A stretch of 64,000 nt of DNA from positions 189,546,075-189,610,074 of the forward strand of contig NC_081552.1 of assembly GCF_963082655.1 (NCBI RefSeq). Reading direction: 5' to 3'. A model generated the notes under the pieces. That model searched no databases, was not told where the DNA came from, and saw only the letters and a program-made list of their open reading frames with translations. This stretch comes from Stomoxys calcitrans (lineage: Eukaryota; Arthropoda; Insecta; Diptera; Muscidae). The translations under genes and the position numbers were made by a program. How positions within the stretch are numbered: the stretch's first letter is position 1; each line of letters starts with the position of its first letter. This document shows, one piece after another, positions 22,592 through 33,536 of this stretch.

Positions 22592-23385
22592 CTATACAGT
22601 CGATATCGCTCGTCTTTTGCCTTTCTTTATTGGTTTATTCTTGCGATCGATATTTATACTATACATAGCTTTTACGATTGGTGTTGTAATATTCAAAGTG
22701 TCGCAGGTGTTGCCAACAATGTGAAACAAATCTCCACTCTCATAAGGTATGCCGTTTATTCGTAGATCACATTCAATTTGTAGATTATCGAATTTTTGTT
22801 GACTGGTTTTTATTTGCTTCATTTCGGCTTTAAAATTTTCGATCTCATCAAGCATTTGATTAATTTTGCTCACGACTGTCTCAACAAGCTCGACCCCCTA
22901 TGTCAGATTTGTTAATTTTGAATCTATTTGACTTACGTCTCCTTTGATGTCGTTCATACTGTTATCGACCGTAGGCTAAGAGACGCGATTCGTACTGACC
23001 AATGAGAGACTTGATCAATTCCGTTTGTTTCTCAAACCTCTTATCTATAAGCTGTAGCACGCGGTAGGGGGATTAATTTGAGAGCCTCTGTGTTTGGTTT
23101 ATGCTCTTCTCCAGAGCATATAACCTCTCTCACACGTTTTGGTGCCCTCAACAACATTTCTGCAGGAGTTGTGTCGGTGTGGGTGGACGATGAGAGAGTT
23201 GAAACTGGCATCTCAGACATAATGAGCACAGATTCTTTATTTTGTTTTTGTATATTGAGATTTAGTAATGCACTTTGCATTCCCAGACTTGGAAGTTTAT
23301 TTTGGGGGCTTTCCATGTAGTTATGGGTGAAATGTGAATTTTTAATGAATTTTGTAGCAGCACCACTTAACAACGTTATTAGCAA
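22592..23385 (-). mobile_element. LINE ORF1-like remnant, coiled coil plus RRM-like
   Basis: The minus strand contains EMPVSTLSSSTHTDTTPAEM (about 23150-23220), a charged, coiled-coil-like stretch (KINQMLDEIENFKAEMKQ) and CDLRINGIPYESGDLFHIVG followed by NTCDTLNI. The last resembles the RNA-binding fold in ORF1 proteins of many insect LINEs. The frame is broken between the parts. A second copy is at 25640-26140. Confidence 0.6.
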
Positions 23386-23389
23386 TTTA

Positions 23390-24395
23390 TAAATGTTATG
23401 TTAAGTTAATGTATGTTAAATGTATTTCGCGGCATCAAATTACATTGTTATAAACTGTTATACAAAAACGTAAATAACATCGAGAGAGGCATATCTCACT
23501 CCATGTTTAAGCTCTCTATCTCACAAATACAGTGATATGTAACTACATTCGTGTAAGAATGCTCTCAACATCCAAATGATCATCGTTCTGTCGGAACTCT
23601 TTTAACTCACCTGTTTAAATGCATGTTCTGTTCTTACTTATAAGTTTTGATGTTAGACACGTGATGCATTTTTGTAATAGGTAGTGAAATACGAAGATGG
23701 ATTAATATTAAGACTCTTGAAAAGCCTATTTAAATGAGAACAACGTTTGTAAAATTGTCATTCCTTCGCCAACTCTTTTTTTAATATAGACAAAGAGGAA
23801 ATTTGCACTGTGTATCATTTTTGGAAGGCACTGATAAAAAAAACAACTATTCCCTATAAATAAAATAAATTGAGTATACAGCCATAAGCAGACCTGGTGT
23901 CTATTGTGGCATATACCAATCGAAGAACTGTACTGGCGAGCTGCCTTGCAAGTTCTCGAATAAAAATAAAAAAATTATTATAAAAAAATAAAACAAAATT
24001 CAAAAAATCTTTAAGGTGATTTGCCCTCACCTTACAATTTTACTTTAGTAAAAAAGTTGAAGATTTTTTTTTTTTTTAACAAATTTCCTTATATTTAAAA
24101 TTTCGAGAGTGTTAAAAATACGATGGAATTTCTTTGTCTTAAGAAATTTTATTGAATTTTTCTTCAATTGATGTTTTTGTTTTGAAATTTCATTACATTT
24201 TAATGTCGATGGAATTTCTTTCTCTGAATATTATAATACGATAGAAATTTCTAATAAAAATCAAATGCTTATAAGAGGTCCTTTTCTCATATTTATCTCA
24301 TTTGTCACCTAGAACTCTGACGTTTTATAAATTGCCAATAGCTTATTCTTGCTATGGAAATATTTTGTTTACCTAAGTCAATTAACGCCTATTCA
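23390..24395. other. Repeat-poor non-coding DNA
   Basis: AT-rich sequence without recognised repeats or exons. It leads into the candidate recursive splice site. Confidence 0.5.
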
Positions 24396-24423
24396 TTTCT
24401 TTTTTTTTCATTTTAGGTAAGTG
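24379..24423 (+). promoter_or_regulatory. Candidate recursive splice site (ratchet point) 1
   Basis: A pyrimidine-rich tract (ATTCATTTCTTTTTTTTTCA, then TTTTAG) ends at AG 24415-24416 and is followed directly by GTAAGTG (24417-24423), a strong 5' splice site. A possible branch point, TTAAC, lies about 30 nt upstream. Juxtaposed 3' and 5' splice sites define a zero-length exon, known from long Drosophila introns, where the spliceosome removes an intron in steps. The -3 base is T (TTTTAG), slightly weaker than the usual CAG. The position lies outside any repeat. Confidence 0.6.
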
Positions 24424-24463
24424 TGACAACTGCATTCTCCAAATGTCCTTGCCTGTGATGATG
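24417..24463 (+). other. Possible RS-exon of ratchet point 1
   Basis: If the regenerated GTAAGTG is not used, the next good donor is ATG|GTAAGA at 24464, giving a 47-nt exon. Dual donors of this kind accompany recursive splice sites in animals. This is inference from splice motifs only. Confidence 0.35.
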
Positions 24464-24479
24464 GTAAGAAAAATCACAA

Positions 24480-25380
24480 AAAGTTCAGCTTTTTCTTAGT
24501 TATGCTGCAGAAAATTGGCAAATGAATTTTGTCCATCAGTTTGATGGGAAATCTTTTAATACGATAAATGTTGCCATAACTTAGTCATTCATAACTTGTT
24601 TTAAGTTTTTGACAAATAACCTTTGGCACTTAGGTTAGTAAATATTAAAGTTTGTTAGTAGAAAGAATAGAAAAGAAAATTAAATGAAATGAAATTCCTT
24701 GGCAAATATTTGGGTGTCTAGAGTTGCTTGTGCTTCACAGATATGAAATGCATGGAAAATTTCCAAATCCCATTAAGTGATTCATTCACAATGTGCTGTC
24801 AAGTCATTTTATGTCCATTCGAGTGAAGATTCTTTGCCCTTTTTGATGCCTGGGAAGAGTGAAGGGAACGAGTCTAATGTTGGTTATTTTGTTGGAAGAC
24901 AATATACAACATTTAGGACAAAATTGTAATAAAATCCGAACATCGACCTGATAGACATAAGCCAACAAAATCAAAATAAGGGTTGGTTTTATATTTCATT
25001 TGTCTCGTACTTGTGCCCTGATGGAGGGCCAAAATAACCACTGGAGGTGGGAGACTAGACAAACACATTGACATTGCCAGGATTAAGAAACGAATTCGAT
25101 ATGATGTTGTGGCTGTGCATAGATTATACACTGTCGAAATTTTTATACATAATTTCCAAGAAATTATGATGCTAGGGATTAAGGACTTTTGACTGTGTTA
25201 TAATTTTGGAAGAAATTTTCTTTAAAGGCTAATCCATTTTAAGGAAAATTGTTTTTGAAGCACCAAAAGGGATAAAAATTATTAAGCGTTTGAATTGAAA
25301 GAAATCATACTCTATATGCATCGATCGTAGAGGACTCTGAACGTTATCGATGAGTAGAGAGTGCAAGCTGGGGGTTAGAT
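24480..25380. other. Repeat-poor non-coding DNA
   Basis: No recognised transposon. Possibly conserved intronic sequence around the ratchet point. No exon seen. Confidence 0.45.
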
Positions 25381-25638
25381 TTCTGTTTTGCCATGTCCCA
25401 TTCCCAAAGTCAGAAAAAGGTTAGAACGAGGAGGCTAAGAGTGGTGCTGATTTATCTGTACCTCTCTGTGGCCGCCTCGAACGAACTGCTTCTAGCACCC
25501 TCTAACTTTTCCGTCGACATTGCCATGATTAAGGAACCTTATGTTGTTAGCAATAGTGCCTCTGGGCTAGGCAATAATAACTACACAGTCGTGGCAGTGA
25601 AATCAACAATTTGCAACAAATCCTCTTTAGTCTCGTAG
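25381..25638 (+). mobile_element. LINE endonuclease N-terminal fragment
   Basis: The frame 25393-25638 reads LRVVLIYLYLSVAASNELLL, then SVDIAMIKEPYVVSNS. The 'A.IQEPYV' block is the first catalytic motif of APE-type LINE endonucleases (Glu of EP retained). It stops after ~80 residues and abuts an ORF1-like fragment in the opposite orientation. Confidence 0.65.
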
Positions 25639-25639
25639 G

Positions 25640-26140
25640 GTATTCCATTTATTCATTGATCACATGTAACTTGTAGATTTTCGGCTTTCAAATGTTCGAT
25701 CTCGTCATGCATTTGATTAATTTTGCTCGCGACTGTCTTAACAAGCTCGACCCTCCTCTCAGTCAGATTTGTCAATTTTGAATCTATTTGACTTTTGTCT
25801 CTTTTGAGGTCGTTCGTACTCTTATCGAACGTAACTAAGAGACACGACTCACACTAACCCATGAGAGCCTTAATCAATTTAGTTTGTTTCTCAAACCTCT
25901 TATCTATAAGCTGCAGCATGCGGTAGGGGGAATCGTAATTTGAGAGCCTTGGTGTTTGGTTTATGCTCTCTTCTCCAGAGCATAACACCTTTCTCACACA
26001 TTATGGCGCCCTCACACATTTCTGCAGGAGTTGTGTCGGTGTGGGTAGACGATGAGAGAGTTGAAACTGTCATCTCATCGTAATGACATAATGAGCACAG
26101 ATATTTTAACAAGCAAAAATTTTGACAAATGCAATGCACC
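25640..26140 (-). mobile_element. LINE ORF1-like remnant, second copy
   Basis: Minus strand: MTVSTLSSSTHTDTTPAEM, HKPNTKALKL and the coiled-coil region resemble 22740-23240 closely, with small indels. The 5' region differs after about 26095. Confidence 0.6.
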
Positions 26141-26157
26141 CTGAAAAAAGTCGGCCA

Positions 26158-26400
26158 CTATCGGCAACCTGTGGGCGCGCTCGGTAGCTCGCAGCTTAGC
26201 TTCTCGTTACAGCTATGAGCACCAAACAGAGCGGACCTCAAAGTTCCAGCCTGTGTGGTGTTCACAGCTATTCCGTGCCCGGTTTTCGTGTTGTTGTAGC
26301 CACATTTGCAGCTGCTTCGTATGGAGCCTTGCACTATCCGCAACCCGTGGACGCTCAATGTTCCTGCCTGTGTAGTGCTCACAGCTATCTCGTGACGGGT
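26158..26400 (-). repeat. Dispersed repeat R, partially duplicated
   Basis: On the minus strand CACGAGATAGCTGTGAGCAC and 'CACGGAATAGCTGTGAACAC' are two copies of one segment about 130 bp apart, followed by GCGAGCTACCGAGCGCG. The same repeat is found on the + strand at 48285-48700 with a (CAA)n tail, so it may be a SINE or a LINE 3' end. Confidence 0.55.
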
Positions 26401-26608
26401 TTCTTCCTCTTTTTTCTTGGCTTATTCGTTTATTTCGTTTTTCTGTCTTTGCATCGTTCTGTAGTGTATCTACTTTTCTTCTACTTCCTTCTAGAGCAAA
26501 CTTTGGCGCCAAAGTATAGACTGCGACAGGCTGCAAACTCAGCATCGCTTCCTATCCAACCCGCGGTGTAGACCTCAGCGGCCCCGTGACTCCGGCGATT
26601 ACTCTAGG

Positions 26609-27046
26609 GCTGGCAAAATATCGGTGGCACTATCGATATTTAATTTTTTGTCTAAATATCGATTAATATTTTTTCTACCGATACTTACGGCAAAGTTAAA
26701 TTTTTTGTGCAAAATTTTACAAAAATAAGCGATTCGACACTGAATGTATCCCATAAGTTACATTGCGGCTCTAGAGGGCGCAATTTGTACCCATTTGGGC
26801 TTAAATTTTTACATTGCGCTATTATATTATAGGGCGCTATTTGTACCCATTTGGGCTTAAATTTTGTACAATGATTTCCTCGTGACTTCTATTCGGTCAG
26901 TGTATTGGTATTGCTTCTATGTAAATCGATCTACAGATTTCTACTACTCATTTTCGTTTGGAGTATAGATGATGGGAAATTATCGATAGTATCGATATTT
27001 GTTATTAGAAATATCGAATGTTGCGATTATCGATAGTTTGCCAGCT
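26609..27046 (+). mobile_element. TIR element rich in ATCGATA (family T)
   Basis: The ends are inverted: GCTGGCAAAATATCG at 26609 and, on the other strand, GCTGGCAAACTATCGA ending at 27046. Subterminal regions are full of TATCGATA motifs. The interior holds 'TGAATGTATCCCATAAGTTA', GAGGGCGCAATTTG and CTACTACTCATTTTCGTTTG. No coding capacity. Other copies are at 33630-33845 (partial) and 61098-61696 (inverted, with an insertion). Probably a MITE, superfamily unknown. Confidence 0.65.
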
Positions 27047-27049
27047 GTA

Positions 27050-27735
27050 GAATACTTTCGAACACATGTCATCCTATCCAAGCTTCTACTATATTACAGA
27101 ATCCATATGTCAGAACCGGTCTTATGATAACTTTGTACAACTAGTAGATCATCTTTACTCTTAATAATCACTTCAAACCTCAAACACTGCTGCAGTTGTA
27201 CTCCTGCAGAATATTTGTTGGTATAAAAGGCAGGTCTGTACATACTGTGCCTTACAGCTTTTCTCCTACGTTTTCCTCTTTTCAAGTTTTTATATCGCGC
27301 ACTAGACCTAGATATTTTGCTCTTTGGACCATTGCTAGGTGACTCCATTGAAATATGGGGGATCAAAATTCTGGTACTTTATGTTTACAATTGATAAGCA
27401 TCGGCATTGTCTTTCTGGGCTTCATACCCAAACCGTTAATCGTTGTCCAACTCGATACTCTAAAGCATAGATGAACAACAACACACTCACACACACACTC
27501 CCTCCCAGAATAGTCACTTTTTAGGTCCTTTTGTATGATAGTTTGTAGAGATTTCAAAATTTACAACAACAAAATACATTACTATCGGAATTCTATCATT
27601 CATGTTTCGCTAATTAGTTTCTCAAAATCAACTGTTATTGGTACAAATTTAAAAATAGATTCTTTGTTGTTGTTTTGGATACTACCTTAAAAAACCTCAC
27701 ACAAGAGAATGTATGTTTACTTAGGCTTCTGTAAT
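27050..27735. other. Unique non-coding DNA
   Basis: No recognised repeat beyond a short (CA)n at about 27480-27500. No exon motif. Confidence 0.4.
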
Positions 27736-27744
27736 GAAAAAAGG

Positions 27745-27850
27745 CCGGTAGCACAAAGGGATAACATACGCCTCACAATCGTAAGGTTGGCTGTTCAAAT
27801 CCCAGTCAGGGAAAATCATTGCAAATAAAATCTTCGACTTTAAACTCGAT
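27745..27850 (+). mobile_element. tRNA-like sequence, probably SINE head (family S4)
   Basis: GGCCGGTAGCACAAAGGGAT (A-box-like) and GGCTGTTCAAATCCC (B-box-like) are 35-40 bp apart as in a tRNA. The anticodon stem pairs only partly and the T stem is poor, so it is not a functional tRNA gene. A short A-rich body follows. Confidence 0.5.
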
Positions 27851-27869
27851 TTGAAAAAGACATAAATTA

Positions 27870-28435
27870 GAAAGAGAAATAAAAATAAGGCTCACTCTAA
27901 CTGGTAAAAAAAACATCAGGCCAAAAAAAAAAAATATATTTATTTTTATTAATGACGTTGATAATCGAATTTTAAACTTTTTTTAGTCCCTATTTAGTCA
28001 CTCATGGGTATATATCGCCAAGTGGCACGTTTTCTCCCGTACCGAGACACTAATTAGTGTAAAAAATGATATCGCCTGAGATTGTTTTCAACTTCCTTGA
28101 GTGCAGATTTAGTAACTCGCGCGATAGAAAATGTTTGGAGGGTAACGGCATATAAATTTCTATGCCCGTGGGCATAGGAAAAACGAACATTAGCACACGG
28201 CGTACAGTGCGCCTTCGTTCGGTCGACGATTTGTTGTTATTTTCCACTTGGTTGATTGTTCGGCTCATACTACCACTTATACAAACACAATTTAGTATTT
28301 TGAACTGTGTTAGTGTGCCCATCACTGCTTAAATGAGACCGTTCGTCCACCTTGACATATAGGAACCCGCTACCCACCTACGACAAACCCTAATGAACCC
28401 TTCAAAAAAGTTCATCAGCGATAGTTATGCCCTCA
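27870..28435. other. Unique non-coding DNA
   Basis: Contains an open frame on the minus strand (28325-28050, 91 residues) with no recognisable domain. Codon use and context do not support a real exon. Confidence 0.4.
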
Positions 28436-28439
28436 CAGG

Positions 28440-28640
28440 GGTTACATAAGGAGTTAGTGGAAGTCTGCAATCAGACTCACTTTGACATTTTAATTCTTTG
28501 TGACACCTACCACAGGATCATAGAGAAGAGAGTAGCCTTCTAGATTCCATCAGATAAAATCTTATAACTTGTGAACCTTTAAATCCGCTGATTCTGTCAA
28601 GTTTTCAAAGAAACACGATTCCTCCTGCTTAGCTTTTATT
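28440..28640 (+). repeat. Dispersed repeat Q, copy 1
   Basis: 'GGAAGTCTGCAATCAGACTC' with inverted arms GTCTG/CAGAC, then CACAGGATCATAGAG, GCCTTCTAG and ATAACTTGTGAACCTTTAAA. A related copy is at 42470-42660. Confidence 0.5.
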
Positions 28641-29825
28641 GTCACAGTTGTTAGACATACTTTATCGATATTGAAGTCACATGTTAACTCGATAACCACA
28701 CTTTCTCTAGTTACTTTGGACTTATAGAGATTTATTTTCTCTTAGCATATTTGCATAGCTGTTTTATTAAATATTGCTGTTCTAAGAGGCTGAAACGATA
28801 AAAGCATTTATCGAAAATCTTTTTTGTTGTGTTATTTTTGTCATTTTGTTTATATTTTTCCTCTTTCGTCCTTTCTCGATGCTGCGTACAAATAATCCGC
28901 CATCGGCGTCACCCTCACCCTCAGCCACAGCCACAGCCACAGCCCCAGCCGCCTAGTCATCATATCGACTCTGCCTTGCCTGCCAATGTAAACAAATGGA
29001 TGAGAGCTGAGCGAACAGAGAGCAAAAAAGCAAAAGAAACACATTGAGACACATCCCCACTCATAGCAACATTGAAAATATTTCAATGTACGCAATTGTG
29101 TGTGAGAATAAAACAACCAAAGCAACCCCCTGCCGTAGGGCGCGGTGTTCAAAACAAACCAACAACATTATTGAAGGTCATCGATCTTAGACACTCTCCA
29201 GTTATAATACACTCGCATCATAACAAGTACAGCAGCAGCAATAACAACAACAAAAACAGCAAATGCAAAAACAATATCAAAAGCAGCAGAACAACCAAAG
29301 TGGCAAAACATTACAATTAGTTGTTGTAAATTTTTGCCCGTTTCGTTTGTCTGACAATGCTGGGGGTTGCCGCAACCAAGCAAAAACGGAAAAACAGTGT
29401 TATATGGTAATGAAAAAAAGGATCTCTCGTTCCTTCTTCTAAAGAGTAAAAATATTAACTTATTGTTAGAGATGGACTTTCTAGCCGGATATTCATGTAA
29501 TATGCGGGTTAAATATATTGTAGATAACAGGTAAAGATGATTTCAGTTATGTCAATTATGAACTAAATCGGCTATTTTTTCAACAGGGATTAAGACATCC
29601 AACTTCCTTGCCAAGTAAGGTCAAAATTGGTCTACCACCTGATACAGGTTCTATACAAACGTAACTCCCGATAGCCAGTGGGATAAAGCCGAAAAAACTA
29701 GGAAAAAGTATGCCGTGAAGAACGGCTACAGATATCTCTGAAAAATGGAATGGTTAGAGCTGAGGTGTTAGTGAGATCGTTTCAAAGATATATCTCTACC
29801 CGTTCTCACTCGGGGTATTTTTTAC
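28641..29825. other. Unique non-coding DNA with CAG/CAA-rich tracts
   Basis: (CAGCCA)n at about 28920-28950 and CAA/CAG-rich sequence at about 29230-29300. It resembles intronic or UTR sequence of fly neural genes, but no exon can be supported. Confidence 0.45.
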
Positions 29826-29829
29826 TATA

Positions 29830-31235
29830 TATACTAATTTCGTCATTCAACTTGTAACACTTCGACATATGCGTCTAAGACCCCTTAAAGTATATATATT
29901 CTTGATTGTTATGACATTTTAATGCCATGTCCGTCCGTCCGTCTATCGAAAAACGCTAACTTTCGATGGAGTAAAGCTAGGCGCTTGAAATTTCGCACAA
30001 GTACTTCTTATTAGTGTAGGTCGGTTGGGATTGTAAATGGGCCAAATTGGTCCATGTTTTGATATAGCTGCCATATAAACCGGTCTTGGGTCTTGACGTC
30101 ATGAGCTTCTAGAGGGCGCAATTATTATTCGATTTAGCTGAAATTTTACATAAGGTGTTTTGGAACCACCTTCAATAACTGTGCCAAGTATGGTTCAAAT
30201 CGGTTTATAATCTGATATAGCTGCCATTTAAACCGATCTCCCGATTAAATTTATTGAACTTCTAGACGGTGCAATTCTTATCCGATTTGACTGAAATTTT
30301 GCACATATGGGTGGGAAATGACTTCCAACAACTGTGCCAAGTATGGTCTAAATCAGTTCATAACCTGATATAGCTGCCATGTAAACCGATCTTAGATCTG
30401 GACTTCTTGAGCCTCTAGAGGGCGCAATTATTATCCGATTTTACATGAGGTTTTTTGGTACTACTTTCAATAACTGTGCCAAGTATGGTCTAAATCGGTT
30501 CATAACCTGATATAGCTGACATATTAACCGATCTCCCGATTAGACTTATTGAGCTTCTAGAGGGCGAAATTCATATGCGATTTGGCTGAAAATTTGCACG
30601 TGGGGTTTTGGTATGACTTGCAACAAATGTGCCAATTTGGTTGAAATTTTGGATTGTCGTTTTGGTATGGCTTCCAACAATTATGGTCTAAATCGGTTGA
30701 TAACCTGATATAGCCTGAATTTCCCGGAAATTTTGAAGATGGTATTTTTCTTTGACTTCTAACAGCCGTGACAAGTACGGTCTATATGGGGCAATAAGTT
30801 GATGTGGCAAATGCAAATTTTGTTGCCCATGAACATTCCACTAAGGAATAGGGGCAAACTTCTCACATATCAATGAGTGCAGTCCGATTCAAGTTTAAGC
30901 TCAATGATATGGGGCCTCCTTTTTATAGCAGAGTCCGAACGGCGTGCGGCAGTGCGACACCTCTTTGGAGAGAAGTTTTTCATGGTAGTACCTCATAGTA
31001 CCTCACAAATGTTGTTAGCATTAAGAGGGGAAAACCACCGCTGAAATTTTTTTTCGGATGGTTTCGCCAGGATTTGAACTCAGGCGTTCAGCGTCACAGG
31101 TGGACATGTTAACCTCTGCGCTACGGTGGCCTCCTTGGCTTATACATATATTGAAAGAGTCATTCAAAGAACTTGACAAATGCGTTCAATGGTGGAGGGT
31201 AAATAAGATTCGGCCCGGCCGAACTTAGCACGCTC
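29830..31235 (+). mobile_element. DINE-like element with nested S1 SINE
   Basis: Start block 'ACTAATTTCGTCATTCAACT', core 'TAAAGTATATATATTCTTGA', several TAACTGTGCCAAGTATGGT monomers, then a SINE (30820-31135), then the end with GGTGGAGGGTAAATAAGATTC and the hairpin TTCGGCCCGGCCGAA (about 31211-31225) and CTTAGCACGCTC. The SINE must be younger than the element. Confidence 0.8.
30820..31135 (-). mobile_element. S1 SINE, full-length reference copy
   Basis: The most complete copy. Read on the minus strand it starts GGAGGCCACCGTAGCGCAGA, giving the A box TAGCGCAGAGG, then CGCCTGAGTTCAAATCCTGG (B box), then the full body to ATGGGCAACAAAATTTGC. It lies inside the DINE-like element. Confidence 0.85.
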
Positions 31236-31860
31236 TGTTTTTTTTGCTATTTTTAATTTTTATATAAAATAGTTTAATATAGTTCTTATCTAACCTTTAG
31301 GTAGATACCTGCGTATTTTCTCAATTTTTGCACGTTTCATTTATCTCACTCTATTCTATTTCATATGTTATGGCAACCCTGTTCTTCAATTCGTGTGTGA
31401 GCTGGAAGGCAACGTTATTTTGTAGTATGGGGCTGGCTTTTGCCCGTATAAATACAAAATTTTGTCTGTGCTTCCACCCTTCTACCAACCAAGCAATAGA
31501 CAAAAGAGAGGGAGTTGTAGTGAGTGCTCCTGTTTTTGCTGTTCAGCCAAAAAGGGTGTGTTGGCAGTGAAACAAAAAACGATGTTTATATGGTAAAAAG
31601 CCTCTGGGGGGAAAATTGCAACTATTTAAAGATGTATGAGTGTGCGAGAGTGTGTGTCTATTCCAAGCACAAAAAAAAAAAATCATGTGGCCATATGTTT
31701 CATAGGCATGTTTTATTTAAAAAATAAATTTATGGAAATTTGCGAACAAAAGTTACACCGCAATATGAAGGAAAAAATTAAAAAAAAAAATTGACTTTAG
31801 AATCGAGAAGTTTGAATGCTGCGAAAATATTATCCTTAGGCAAATATTTCGAAACAAATG
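31236..31860. other. Unique non-coding DNA
   Basis: No repeat family recognised. Short open frames have no known motif. Confidence 0.45.
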
Positions 31861-32510
31861 ACAATACCAAAAGCTTAGACAATGGAAAACTTTCGGCAGG
31901 GCCGAATCTTGGGAACCCACCACCATGGATTTTGTTAAAAATTTGTACAAAATAAATTTATTCTACATACCGAACTTCTGCCAAACCATCAAAAATTAAA
32001 GCTTCTACTAACCGAACAAGGATCGGTTTATATGGGAGCTATATTAGGTTATAGACCGATTTGGACCGTACTTGGCACCATTGCTGGAAGTCAAAACAGA
32101 AAAATTTCAGCCAAATCGGACAAGAATTGCGGCTTTCAGTGGCTCAAGAAGTCAAATCGGAAGATCGGTTTATATGGTAGCTATATCAGGTTATAGACCG
32201 ATTTGGACCGTACTTGCCAGATTTGTTGGAAGTCGTAACAGAACACCACATACAAGATTTCAGCCAAATCGGAGAAAAATTGTGGCTTGTGAAAGCTGAA
32301 GAAGTCAAATCGGGAGATCGGTTTTATGGGAGTTATATCACGTTATAGACCGATTTGTACCGTACTTGACATAGTTTTTGAAAGTCATAAGAGAACACCA
32401 AGTACAAGTCATACAAGTCATAAGCCTTAGAGTGCTTACCACAGACAGTCAGACGAACGGACGGACATGGCTAGATCGATTAAAAATGTCATTACGATCT
32501 GAAATATATA

Positions 32511-33536
32511 AAGGGTGATTTTTTAAGAGCTATGGGAGAGTTTTTCAAAAACATAAAATTAAAAAATATAGAAAGTTCTATATCATCTCACGGTAGAGCT
32601 CACCATTCGCATCATCTTTGAAGAAGTACGGTCCAATGATGCCGCCAGCCCATAAATCTTACCAAACTGTGATTTTTTCTGGATGCATTGGTAGCTCTTG
32701 CAATGCTTCTGGCTGATCTTCATTTCAAAATCTACAATTCTGCTTATTTAAGTACCCTTTGAGCCAAAAATGAGCTTCGTCGCTGAGCACGAGAAGCGCG
32801 ATGAACTTTCTTAACAGCACCCATAAAATTTGCAAGCGTTGTTCATTTATATGACGATTTATGTTTAAATTATAGACCAAACTAAAGATGTTTGACAATG
32901 AAACAAAACACGAAACGTGCGTGAGCTGTTCAAACCAGTGTTGTCAAAAAAAGATAATGGCTTTCCTTTTCCTTTTCCATTTGCAATCTGCGATCATTGA
33001 GCTCGTCTCGAAAGAGAAACAAACAAACATTTTATAATTTAATGATCTTCGCCCTAACAGGCAAAAAACTTGAAAAATTAAAAAAATCGACAGAGCCCGG
33101 CCGAGATTCGAACTTGGGCACACGTTGCCGCTGATTAGCGTTCGAAGCCATCAATACAACTTCCAATAGATGTACAGAATCATGTGTACCACGAAAGTAG
33201 TGTAATTGCCACAGAAAGAAAGTCTGTCATTACACAAAAACACATGCATTGGGAAAAGTACAGCTAATAGACGGGGTTGTCGAGCGTAGTTCATGTGGTA
33301 ATTGTATCATAGATGCGTTTTCGCAATTAATACGATTCAAATACAACATAACAACGCACAGCCTTTGAAGCCATCGCACATTTATATGGTTGAAAAGTCT
33401 TCTAACCAAATTACGAAACCCGTCCCATAGTGGTTTGGTGTGTGTTGCTATCTTTGGATTTCCTTTTCCACTTGCACTCTCCGATCATTGAGCTCGTCTC
33501 GAAAGAGACGCAGATAATAGCTTAAAAATCACCCTT
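32511..33536 (-). mobile_element. mariner/Tc1-type DNA transposon, internally deleted
   Basis: Terminal inverted repeats AAGGGTGATTTTTTAAGAGC at 32511 and AAGGGTGATTTTTAAGCTAT at 33536 reading inward, flanked by TA on both sides (32509-32510 and 33537-33538), the target duplication of this superfamily. The minus strand at 32600-32775 encodes a transposase fragment: HFWLKGYLNKQNCRF, EALQELPMHPEKITVW and WAGGIIGPYFFKDDANGE. Two in-frame stops and loss of the rest of the gene make it non-autonomous. It carries a nested 549-bp insertion. Confidence 0.85.
32963..33511 (-). mobile_element. Nested insertion with 11-bp target duplication, ~48-bp direct repeats and tRNA-like segment
   Basis: AGATAATGGCT (32952-32962) and AGATAATAGCT (33512-33522) flank it, and the related transposon at 37110-37130 has this site uninterrupted. 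Inside each end is a ~48-bp direct repeat with 'GATCATTGAGCTCGTCTCGA' (32967-33016 and 33461-33508). A tRNA-like B box is present on the minus strand (AAGTTCGAATCTCGG, about 33101-33115). It could be a SINE dimer or a small terminal-repeat element. No coding capacity. Confidence 0.6.

Noticed and set aside
27745..27820. Functional tRNA gene
   Set aside because: A- and B-box-like motifs are present, but the T stem does not pair and the acceptor stem is not closed. More likely a SINE head or tRNA pseudogene.
28876..28955. Short start codon plus Ser-Pro/Ala-Thr coding sequence
   Set aside because: Only about 25 codons before a stop, driven by a (CAGCCA)n repeat.
31275..31295. CCTTTAGGTAGATAC as a ratchet point
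   Set aside because: The donor half (GTAGAT) is weak and the pyrimidine tract is short.
33085..33170. Functional tRNA gene on the minus strand
   Set aside because: Only the B box is convincing, and it lies within a repeat-bounded insertion.
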